The position numbers and the translations under genes are program-made. Shown one piece after another: positions 19,577-27,206 of a stretch of DNA of 40,715 nucleotides. Below the pieces are notes generated by a model. The model worked only from the letters and a program-made list of their open reading frames with translations, did no database searches and was not told the origin of the DNA. This DNA comes from an uncultured Bacteroidales bacterium. Lineage in GTDB: Bacteria; Bacteroidota; Bacteroidia; Bacteroidales; F082. The number at the start of each line of letters is the position of its first letter. Within the stretch, counting starts at the first letter, position 1. The stretch lies in assembly GCA_947303055.1 (NCBI GenBank), contig CAMYXV010000007.1:1-40715 (forward strand), read 5' to 3'.

Positions 19577-22315
19577 ATGGATAACGAAGAGAATTTGGAA
19601 AACGAACCCTTGGACGAGCAGCCCGTAGACGAGAACTTTGAAGGCGTGGAAGACGCTCAGGCTCAAGAAGATGAATACCATGTGATACCGCTAAAAGGTA
19701 TGTTCGAGAACTGGTTTCTCGACTATGCCTCTTATGTCATTTTGGAACGTGCCGTGCCCGCCATTGAGGACGGCTTGAAGCCCGTTCAGCGACGCATTTT
19801 GCACTCGATGGACGAACTCGATGATGGTCGCTTCAACAAGGTTGCCAATATCGTGGGTAACACGATGAAATACCACCCTCATGGTGATGCTTCTATCGGT
19901 GATGCATTGGTGCAACTTGCCCAAAAAGATCTGCTTATGGACACGCAGGGTAATTTCGGCAACATCCTCACGGGTGACGATGCTGCCGCTCCGCGTTACA
20001 TCGAGGCACGCCTCTCAAAGTTCGCCAAAGAAGTCGTCTTCAACCATAAGACTACGGATTGGACCCGTTCCTATGACAACCGTAACGCCGAGCCAGTTTC
20101 CCTGCCAGTGAAGTTCCCGTTGCTGTTAGCCCAAGGCACAGAAGGTATCGCTGTGGGTTTGGCTTCCAAGTTCCTTCCGCATAACTTCAATGAGTTGATT
20201 GACGCTTCTGTTGCCTATCTGCGCGACGAGCCTTTCACGCTCTATCCTGACTTCCCGACAGGTGGTTTGATGGATGTGACCAACTACAATGACGGTCTGC
20301 GTGGCGGCAAGGTGCGTATTCGTGCGCGAATCAGCCAACAGGATAAGAAGACACTGGTTATCAGTGAAATACCTTACGGTACCACCACGGGCGGTGTCAT
20401 CGACAGCATTGTGAAGTGCAACGATAAGGGCAAGATCAAGATTAAGAAAATCGATGACAACACCGCCGAGCAGTGCGAGATCGTGATTTATCTCAATCCT
20501 GGTGTTTCGCCTGACCAGACCATTGATGCGCTCTATGCCTTCACGGATTGCGAAGTGTCGATTTCGCCCAACGCCTGCGTTATTGTCAACCAGCATCCGG
20601 CCTTCATGGGAGTGAGTGAGATTTTGAAGCTTAGCACTGACCGCACCATGGAACTCCTTAGCTGGGAGCTCCGCATTCTCATCGAGGAGTTGGAAAACAG
20701 CTGGCATTGGATTTCCTTGGAGAAGATTTTCTTCGAGAAGGGCATCTATAAGGAACTGGAAAACAAGGACTACGAGACTTGGGACGACCAACTCACGGGC
20801 ATCGAACGTCGCTTCGACAAATACCGCAAACTGCTGAAACGCGAGATTACCCGCGAGGATGTGGAGAAACTCTGCGAGAAGCCTGTCCGCAAGATCTCCA
20901 AGTTCGACATCAAAAAAGCTGACGAGCAATTAGCTGATATTGAGAAGCGTATGGAAGAGGCACACTACCACCTCGACCATATTGTGGACTATACTATTGA
21001 CTATTTCTTGCGCATCAAAGAAAAATATGGCGAGGGCCGCGAGCGCAAGACCGAGATCCGCAACTTCGATAACATCTCTGCCGTAGCTGTGGCCGCCAAC
21101 AACGAGAAACTTTATGCCAACAAGGACGAAGGTTTCGTCTGCACTGGCGAAGGCTTGAAGCGAGAGAAGAACAAGGAGGCATACGAGTATGTGTGCGACT
21201 GCTCCGACATGGACGACATCATCGTCTTCCATGAGGACGGCAAGTACATGGTGACCAAGTTGCAGCCGAAACTTTTTGTCGGTCAGAAGGTGATTCATGT
21301 ACGTGTGTTCCATAAGAACGATGACCGCACGACCTATAATGTCGCATATCGTGACGGCAAAAATGGAGCGCCACATTATGTGAAGCGTTTTGCCGTGATG
21401 GGCGTCACGCGCGACAAGGAATACGACCTCACGCAAGGCAAACCCGGCTCGAAGGTGCGCTATTTCTCATGGAACCCCAATGGCGAGGCCGAGGTCGTCA
21501 AGGTGACCTTGGTGTTGTTCAACAAGAAGCAGAAGACCGTGGACTACGACTTCGCAGACTTGGCTGTGAAAGGCCGTGGCGTGCGTGGCAACCTGCTTAC
21601 GAAGTATGAAGTCAAGGAAATCAAGAAGAGTGGGGAAGGCGTCTCCACCCTCAACGCCCGTGAAATTTGGTATGACGACACAGTGCGCCGTCTTAACGCC
21701 GACAAACGCGGAAAATGCCTTGGCGCTTTCAAGGGTGAAGACAAGATTTTGCAGATTTTCGCCAACGGCGAGTATAAGATTTCGGGCTATGACCTCAATA
21801 CCCACTTCGACGACGACATGGTGGAAATCCGTAAGTTCGACCCGGATGAGATTTTCTCCGTCATCTACATCGAAGGCGAGACCCAAAAGATGTACCTGAA
21901 GCGTTTCTGCATTGAAGCGGAAACCAAGCTGAACGCCCGTGCTTCCTTCATTGGTGAGCATCCCGATGCTAAATATTTGGGCCGCAGTGTAGATGACATG
22001 CCGCGCTTGAGGCTGAGTTACAAAGTCAGCGACGCGGGCAACAGCTTCCCCGACGACGAAATCAATGTGGAGGAGTTCATCGGCATCAAGAGTTACAAGG
22101 CCAAGGGTAAACGCTTGTCAACGAGAGAGATTGACACTTGGGAGTTCTTGGAACCTTTCCAGCCTGAGCCAACGGAGGAAGAATCTGATGAGCCGACGGA
22201 ACCTGAGGAGGGGACGGAAAAGATTGCAGTGAACCCTGATGATGTGCCATTAGAGATCGTGGAACCCAAGGGCGACGGTGTGCAGATGGACTTATTTGGA
22301 GATGATGACGTATGA
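19577..22315 (+). CDS. parC: DNA topoisomerase IV / gyrase subunit A
   Basis: FLDYASYVILERAVPAIEDGLKPVQRRILHSM, KYHPHGDASIGDALVQLAQ, PRYIEARLSK; acidic C-terminal tail. Confidence 0.88.
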   Translation: MDNEENLENEPLDEQPVDENFEGVEDAQAQEDEYHVIPLKGMFENWFLDYASYVILERAVPAIEDGLKPVQRRILHSMDELDDGRFNKVANIVGNTMKYHPHGDASIGDALVQLAQKDLLMDTQGNFGNILTGDDAAAPRYIEARLSKFAKEVVFNHKTTDWTRSYDNRNAEPVSLPVKFPLLLAQGTEGIAVGLASKFLPHNFNELIDASVAYLRDEPFTLYPDFPTGGLMDVTNYNDGLRGGKVRIRARISQQDKKTLVISEIPYGTTTGGVIDSIVKCNDKGKIKIKKIDDNTAEQCEIVIYLNPGVSPDQTIDALYAFTDCEVSISPNACVIVNQHPAFMGVSEILKLSTDRTMELLSWELRILIEELENSWHWISLEKIFFEKGIYKELENKDYETWDDQLTGIERRFDKYRKLLKREITREDVEKLCEKPVRKISKFDIKKADEQLADIEKRMEEAHYHLDHIVDYTIDYFLRIKEKYGEGRERKTEIRNFDNISAVAVAANNEKLYANKDEGFVCTGEGLKREKNKEAYEYVCDCSDMDDIIVFHEDGKYMVTKLQPKLFVGQKVIHVRVFHKNDDRTTYNVAYRDGKNGAPHYVKRFAVMGVTRDKEYDLTQGKPGSKVRYFSWNPNGEAEVVKVTLVLFNKKQKTVDYDFADLAVKGRGVRGNLLTKYEVKEIKKSGEGVSTLNAREIWYDDTVRRLNADKRGKCLGAFKGEDKILQIFANGEYKISGYDLNTHFDDDMVEIRKFDPDEIFSVIYIEGETQKMYLKRFCIEAETKLNARASFIGEHPDAKYLGRSVDDMPRLRLSYKVSDAGNSFPDDEINVEEFIGIKSYKAKGKRLSTREIDTWEFLEPFQPEPTEEESDEPTEPEEGTEKIAVNPDDVPLEIVEPKGDGVQMDLFGDDDV

Positions 22316-23091
22316 AAACTAGAATAACCATAGTGATAGGTATACTGTCCGTTTTGCTGCTTTCTAGCTGTCAGACGGAAAAGAAATTGGCCAAACAATA
22401 CATGGCTGAGCGCCCTGTTATTGAGGCGGCAGTTTATTTCCCCGAGCAGGCTGAGGTGAAGGTGGAATATAACACGCAATATGGCAAAAAGACTGAGGTT
22501 TTGAATGGCTTCAGCCAGGATTTGTTCCTCGATGTGATGTATAACGCCTATGCTCAAGCCATGGGTGATTATGGCGTCAATGTCTATGTGCCCGAGGATA
22601 TCGACAAGGTGCCTGTCGACTCCGTACATTGGCTGGTCATGCTTTCGCGGATGGAGATTTCGGGGCGCATCACGGAGTATGAGGATTATCTCTTCAGTGA
22701 CACGGACGAATTTAGCTACAAGCATCCGTTGAACACGGTGAATGTGGCATCATGGTTCGAGGTCAACGATGGTGATTGGAAGCCCGTGCTGTTTTGCGAG
22801 CACAACCTCATGGACGGATTCGATTCCCAGGCGGACTATTCGTTCTGGACACAGAACATCGACTATCGCTATACCATTGACACGCTTGATCTTCAGGATG
22901 TGTACAACTATGCCGTGTATTTGGGCAAGCTCTATGCGGGCTACACCTACGACTACATGATGAACAGCTATATCGGGGCTGAACTCAAGAAACAAGGCTA
23001 CGCCTATCAGATCATGCTGCGTTATGACCCGTATAAGAAGCAGTTGCTCTATTCGGATGAGGATGATTACTTTATCGAAATAAAGGAGTAA
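22312..23091 (+). CDS. Hypothetical lipoprotein, translationally coupled to parC
   Basis: ATGA overlap with the upstream stop; lipobox LLLSSCQTE. Confidence 0.7.
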   Translation: MKTRITIVIGILSVLLLSSCQTEKKLAKQYMAERPVIEAAVYFPEQAEVKVEYNTQYGKKTEVLNGFSQDLFLDVMYNAYAQAMGDYGVNVYVPEDIDKVPVDSVHWLVMLSRMEISGRITEYEDYLFSDTDEFSYKHPLNTVNVASWFEVNDGDWKPVLFCEHNLMDGFDSQADYSFWTQNIDYRYTIDTLDLQDVYNYAVYLGKLYAGYTYDYMMNSYIGAELKKQGYAYQIMLRYDPYKKQLLYSDEDDYFIEIKE

Positions 23092-23865
23092 TTAGACTTT
23101 CAACTCTTTCTCAATTATTTCCTTCAATTCCAAAGGTTTAACGGTGCTGATTTGGCCGTTAATCACCATGCTGATGTTGCCCGTTTCCTCAGATACCACG
23201 AGCGCGATGCAGTCGTTGACTTCGGTCACGCCGATAGCGGCACGGTGGCGCAGACCATAATGACCAGGGATGTTGGTCTTTTGTGTCACGGGAAGGATGC
23301 AACGGGCAGCCGTGATACGGTTGTTGCGGATAATCATGGCGCCGTCATGCAGGGGACTGTTTTTGAAAAAGATGTTCTCGATGAGTGAGTGGCTAATGTC
23401 GGCATTGACCACAACACCTGTGGAGGCGATGTCATCGAGGTTGTTTTTTCGGGCGATGAGGATGAGCGCGCCTTGCTTGATGTCCGACATGTTTTGGCAG
23501 GCTTTGGTGATGGCATCCAAATCGAGGCCAGCATTTCCGGTGATTCTCAGAAACTTGAAACGTTGCACTAGTTTGCCCTCTTGTGCTTGGGTGCCGATGG
23601 TGAACAGGAACCTTCGGATTTCAGGCTGGAAGATGATGATGAGTGCGATGAAGCCTACGCTGACAAAAGCACCGAGGATGGAACTCAGCAACTCCATTTG
23701 TAAGAACTTGACCAGTTGCCAAATGAGAAAGATGGCCACGATGCCCAAGAAGATGCTGATGGCGGTGGTGCCTTTCAGGATGCGGTAGAACCAGAAGAAG
23801 AGCAAGGCCACCAGGATAATATCGATGAAGTCGAAGACTCGGAATTGAATGAAGAGGTCAATCAT
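23092..23865 (-). CDS. cdaA: Diadenylate cyclase (c-di-AMP synthase), CdaA type
   Basis: N-terminal TM helices, IIFQPEIRRFLFTIG, NSPLHDGAMIIRNNRITAARCILPVTQ, GLRHRAAIGVTE (DGA and RHR motifs). Confidence 0.95.
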   Translation of the reverse strand: MIDLFIQFRVFDFIDIILVALLFFWFYRILKGTTAISIFLGIVAIFLIWQLVKFLQMELLSSILGAFVSVGFIALIIIFQPEIRRFLFTIGTQAQEGKLVQRFKFLRITGNAGLDLDAITKACQNMSDIKQGALILIARKNNLDDIASTGVVVNADISHSLIENIFFKNSPLHDGAMIIRNNRITAARCILPVTQKTNIPGHYGLRHRAAIGVTEVNDCIALVVSEETGNISMVINGQISTVKPLELKEIIEKELKV

Positions 23866-23886
23866 AGTTTTAAATTTGGTGCAAAA

Positions 23887-24732
23887 TTACGAGGTTTTTC
23901 CGATACTTTCACGAAAAGTGCCGACCAATTCGATAGCTTCGCGTGCATTTTTCACGTCGTGAACGCGCAGGATGTCAGCACCGTTGAGCAGAGCAATGGT
24001 GTTCAAAACCGTCGTCCCGTTCTCGGCAGCCTGCGGAGTAGTGCCCAAAACCTTAAAGATTAACGACTTCCTCGAGATACCGATGAGGACAGGCAGCCCG
24101 TGGTGTCGATAGCGTTCCAAGTCGTTGAGCAACTGATAATTGGCATCAAGGCTCTTGCCGAAGCCGATGCCTGGGTCGAGGATGATTTGTTGTTCAGCGT
24201 AGGCCTCTAAAACTTCACATTGCTGCCTGAAAAAGTCCATCACAGTTTGGTGGATGTCGCCGCTGAGCGTGTATTGGTGCATGGTCTCGGGCGTGCCTAC
24301 ACAATGCATCAGCACGTAAGGGATGTGGTTCTGGCCAATGTAAGGCAGCATTTCCTCGTCAAACAATCCTCCAGAGATGTCGTTGATGAGGTCGGCACCT
24401 TCGCTGATGCAGGCTTCGGCTATGTTTTTCCTGAACGTGTCGATGGAAATCAATGTTACCGGGAAGGTTTTTCTGATGGCTTTCAAGATGGGGATGACGC
24501 GCTCTAATTCCTCGCTTTCTGCGGCGATGGCGTTGTTGGGTCTTGTGGAGCAGCCTCCAATGTCGATGAAATCGGCGCCATCGGTAATCATCTGCTCGCA
24601 ATGTTGTAAAGCCTTGTCCATCTGGTTGTAACGGCCACCGTCTGAGAACGAGTCGGGTGTCACATTGAGGATGCCCATGAGGGCGGGACGGTCGAAAATG
24701 AGGGGTTTGTCTTGCGTTTTGAGTTGAAACAT
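23887..24732 (-). CDS. folP: Dihydropteroate synthase
   Basis: MGILNVTPDSFSDGGRY, DIGGCSTRP, LDPGIGFGKS, LIGISRKSLI. Start ATG 24732 (MFQLKTQDKPLIFDRPALMG) preferred. Confidence 0.95.
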   Translation of the reverse strand: MFQLKTQDKPLIFDRPALMGILNVTPDSFSDGGRYNQMDKALQHCEQMITDGADFIDIGGCSTRPNNAIAAESEELERVIPILKAIRKTFPVTLISIDTFRKNIAEACISEGADLINDISGGLFDEEMLPYIGQNHIPYVLMHCVGTPETMHQYTLSGDIHQTVMDFFRQQCEVLEAYAEQQIILDPGIGFGKSLDANYQLLNDLERYRHHGLPVLIGISRKSLIFKVLGTTPQAAENGTTVLNTIALLNGADILRVHDVKNAREAIELVGTFRESIGKTS

Positions 24733-24754
24733 AACAAAGTGATGCTTAATTGTG

Positions 24755-24762
24755 CAAAAATA
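24755..24762 (-). promoter_or_regulatory. -7 element TATTTTTG (minus strand) upstream of folP
   Basis: CAAAAATA on + strand, 23 bp upstream of ATG 24732. Confidence 0.4.
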
Positions 24763-24832
24763 AGGATTTCTTCGATACCTTTTGTTTTTTCTCCTTATTT
24801 CAAAAAAACTCTTGCACAAATCAAAATTTTCC

Positions 24833-24840
24833 TATTTTTG
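24833..24840 (+). promoter_or_regulatory. -7 element TATTTTTG for the small ORF / FISUMP lipoprotein unit
   Basis: TATTTTTG with TTG at 24812-24814 (18-bp spacing); ~78 bp before ATG 24918. Confidence 0.55.
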
Positions 24841-24917
24841 CACCAATGTTTCTGAAAACGTTGTAAAACAATCACTTTTAATATTTTTCCAAAATTTAAC
24901 AACTAAATCAAAACGTA

Positions 24918-25067
24918 ATGAGAAATACCAACAAACACTATGAGGCTCCACAGGTGGAACTCATAGCCATCAAGCCCCAGGGCATGCTTTGCGCCTCGGG
25001 TGGTGCCGTTACCAACATGGGCGGCGGAACGGAATCCATGAACATGGTCGAAATCGATTGGCCGTAA
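24918..25067 (+). CDS. Small 49-aa ORF upstream of FISUMP lipoprotein
   Basis: MRNTNKHYEAPQVELIAIKPQGMLCASGGAVTNMGGGTESMNMVEIDWP*; follows a promoter-like element and lies 19 bp before the next gene. Resembles short Bacteroidales ORFs of the form Y..P.VE.I.....ML..SG... Not in the ORF track (too short). Confidence 0.65.
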   Translation: MRNTNKHYEAPQVELIAIKPQGMLCASGGAVTNMGGGTESMNMVEIDWP

Positions 25068-25086
25068 TGATGAGGAGGACACGACA

Positions 25087-26520
25087 ATGAGAAAGATTAC
25101 GACAATCGCAATGGCACTCATGATGGGCATGGTGATGCTCGTCTCGTGCAACAAGGACAAGGACAACGATGGTAAGGCTGTCTTCCACGCCACCATTGAG
25201 TCGCGGACGCAGGACAGGACCTACCTCGACCCCGTGAACGGCCAAGGCCAGGTGAAATGGATGGACGGCGACCAGATCCGTATCTACAACGGCAACGGCG
25301 AGGATGCTGTGTTCACCCTGACGTCGGGCGCGAACACCACCAACGGCACGTTCACCTACGCAGGCGAATTCGATATGGTGCCGCCTTATTTGGCGGTCTA
25401 TCCCATCACGGCCAGATATGTGGACGGCAGATCCACCTTCAGGGTGTCCACCGTGCAGAACCTCACCGAGACCGGCACTTTCGCCAACGGCGCGAATCCC
25501 ATGCTGGCCTACGGCACAGGCGACAACCTGTATTTCCAGAACCTCTGCGGCGGCTTGGGCATCCGCCTGTATGGCAACGCACATGTGAGCAGCATCGCCA
25601 TCATGGACGTTGAAGGCGCTAAGCTGAACGGCCAGTTTATGGTCGAGGTCGAGGATGCAGGCTTGGAGTCTTATCCTTACGGCAAAGAGGGCAATAACTT
25701 GGTCACCTTGACCTGCGACGTGACTTTGTCGCCGACCGACACCACGGACTTCTACGCCGTGTTGCCCGTGGGCGTGCTGTGCAATGGTGTCCTTGTGGAG
25801 ATTTACGACGGTGAGACCCAAGTCGGCGAAATATCGCTTCCGGATAGCCACGCGGCACAAGTGATGCGCAACACCATAAAGAGTTTCCCCCCTGTTGAAG
25901 TGACAGTTGGCGGTGGCGACGAGCACGAATACGTCGACCTCGGCCTGCCGAGCGGCCTGCTGTGGGCCACCTGCAACGTGGGAGCCGACACGCCCGAAGT
26001 TTACGGCGACTACTTCGCCTGGGGCGAGACCACGCCGAAGGACACCTACAACTGGAGCACCTACCAGTACTGCAACGGCAGCTACAACACGATGACCAAG
26101 TACTGCCAAAACTCCAGCTACGGCTACAACGGCTTCACCGACGACCTGACCACCTTGTTGCCCGAGGACGATGCCGCCACGGCCAACTGGGGCGAGGGCT
26201 GGCGCATGCCCACCAAGGCGGAGTTTGAGGAACTCTACAACAACACGACCGTGACCTGGACGCAGCAGAACGGCGTGAACGGTCGTCTCTTCACCGCCGC
26301 CAACGGCAACAGTATCTTCCTGCCCGCTGCGGGCTACCGCAACAATAGCAGTCTCTTCACTGCAGGGAGCTACGGGTACTACTGGTCGAGTTCGCTCGAC
26401 ACGGACGACCCGTACGACGCGTGGTACTTCTACTTCGGTTCGGACTATTGCGGCATGAGCGACGACTACCGCTACTATGGGCAGTCTGTCCGAGCAGTGC
26501 GTTCTTCTGGGCAGAACTAA
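25087..26520 (+). CDS. Surface lipoprotein: fimbrillin-like N-terminus plus C-terminal FISUMP / C-type-lectin-like domain; candidate DGR target protein
   Basis: Lipobox MLVSCNKDKD; EYVDLGLPSGLLWATCNVGADTPEVYGDYFAWGETTPK; WRMPTKAEFEEL; LPAAGYRNNSSLFTAGSYGYYWSSSLDTDDPYDAWYFYFGSDYCGMSDDYRYYGQSVRAVRSSGQN. Confidence 0.85.
   Translation: MRKITTIAMALMMGMVMLVSCNKDKDNDGKAVFHATIESRTQDRTYLDPVNGQGQVKWMDGDQIRIYNGNGEDAVFTLTSGANTTNGTFTYAGEFDMVPPYLAVYPITARYVDGRSTFRVSTVQNLTETGTFANGANPMLAYGTGDNLYFQNLCGGLGIRLYGNAHVSSIAIMDVEGAKLNGQFMVEVEDAGLESYPYGKEGNNLVTLTCDVTLSPTDTTDFYAVLPVGVLCNGVLVEIYDGETQVGEISLPDSHAAQVMRNTIKSFPPVEVTVGGGDEHEYVDLGLPSGLLWATCNVGADTPEVYGDYFAWGETTPKDTYNWSTYQYCNGSYNTMTKYCQNSSYGYNGFTDDLTTLLPEDDAATANWGEGWRMPTKAEFEELYNNTTVTWTQQNGVNGRLFTAANGNSIFLPAAGYRNNSSLFTAGSYGYYWSSSLDTDDPYDAWYFYFGSDYCGMSDDYRYYGQSVRAVRSSGQN
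26341..26517 (+). other. Candidate DGR variable repeat (VR) with downstream IMH-like end (approximate bounds)
   Basis: At 26398-26478 the exposed positions are GAC, TAC, AGC, TGC, GGC, TAT, GGT, i.e. all reachable from AAC/AAT by adenine substitution, set in an A-poor scaffold (TGG TCG AGT TCG CTC ... GCG TGG .. TTC ..). Followed by GGGCAGTCTGTCCGAGCAGTGCGTTCTTCTGGGCAG. Confidence 0.6.
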
Positions 26521-26553
26521 CCCTTGTTCCGTTACGGGCAAGACAGGCATAGG

Positions 26554-26618
26554 CGAAAAAGCCGTCGGGCGGGGCGCGCACAGGGTGCGCCACACGGCCC
26601 CGCGCGGCGGGTTTTTCG
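26554..26618 (+). terminator. GC-rich imperfect palindrome just downstream of FISUMP gene (possible bidirectional terminator or DGR-associated hairpin)
   Basis: CGAAAAAGCCGTCGGGCGGGGC (26554-26575) vs GCCCCGCGCGGCGGGTTTTTCG (26597-26618), 18/22 complementary; inner hairpin GCGCAC-agg-GTGCGC (26576-26590); A-run and T-run at the ends. Confidence 0.6.
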
Positions 26619-26654
26619 TAGGCAAATCATTCAACCAGCCGCGCATGTCAAAGC

Positions 26655-26715
26655 CCCGCTGTCCATGTCATTCCTGCAAGGGCATGTGCGGGGGCTGGAA
26701 TCTATGGGCAGCGGG
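26655..26715. repeat. Structured REP-like hairpin repeat, left copy
   Basis: Outer stem CCCGCTGTCCAT (26655-26666) / ATGGGCAGCGGG (26704-26715), one G-T wobble; internal loop GTC/CT; ATTCC (26670-26674) / GGAAT (26697-26701). Confidence 0.8.
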
Positions 26716-26758
26716 ATGTAGAAATAGAATCTATGTGCGGCGGTTAAAGAAGTAACAA

Positions 26759-27040
26759 ATGAAAACCTATTGGGTATATATGATGCAGAGCGCCAATGGC
26801 AGAGCCTTATACACAGGTGTTACCAATAACCTTGATAGGCGAGTTAGAGAGCATAAGGATGGTTGTGGTTCTGCTTTTACGGCTAGGTATAAGTGCCACA
26901 AGTTGGTATATTATGAAGATTTCGGGTTGATAGATCAGGCGATTGTTAGAGAAAAGGAGATCAAAAATATGACCAGAGCCTCTAAGGAAGAGCTCATTGA
27001 TACTATCAATCCAGAAAGAATAGACTTATTTGAATCTTGA
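26759..27040 (+). CDS. GIY-YIG nuclease superfamily protein (93 aa, UvrC-N/URI type)
   Basis: MKTYWVYMMQSANGRALYTGVTNNLDRRVREHKDGCGSAFTARYKCHKLVYYEDF...AIVREKEIKNMTRASKEELIDTINP; WVYMM...LYTGVTN is the GIY-YIG core. Confidence 0.9.
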   Translation: MKTYWVYMMQSANGRALYTGVTNNLDRRVREHKDGCGSAFTARYKCHKLVYYEDFGLIDQAIVREKEIKNMTRASKEELIDTINPERIDLFES

Positions 27041-27051
27041 CCATCATTGAC

Positions 27052-27116
27052 GGCCTTGGAAAGCATAGATTCCATACGCACATATCCCTGCGAGGAATGA
27101 CATGCTTTCCAATGCC
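27052..27116. repeat. Structured REP-like hairpin repeat, right copy (inverted relative to left copy)
   Basis: Outer stem GGCcTTGGAAAGCAT (27052-27066) / ATGCTTTCCAAtGCC (27102-27116); ATTCC (27069-27073) / GGAAT (27094-27098); CGCA (27077-27080) / TGCG (27089-27092). Reverse complement shares CATGTCATTCCT...GGAATCTATG with the left copy. Confidence 0.8.
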
Positions 27117-27206
27117 TGCTTTACTCAGCGTCGGGATGACATACCTGTTGAGGCCTGCGTCATTGCCTGTCATAGGGTTTGTTCTGCGGAATGATGCGAT
27201 AATGGT

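Noticed and set aside
25009-26646. 545-aa minus-strand ORF opposite the FISUMP lipoprotein
   Set aside because: Low-complexity Val/Ala/Arg-rich translation, a mirror of a GC-rich stop-poor coding strand; the + strand encodes recognisable domains.
26477-26755. 92-aa + strand ORF overlapping the FISUMP 3' end
   Set aside because: Reads through the palindrome and hairpin repeat; no start context or domain; likely spurious.
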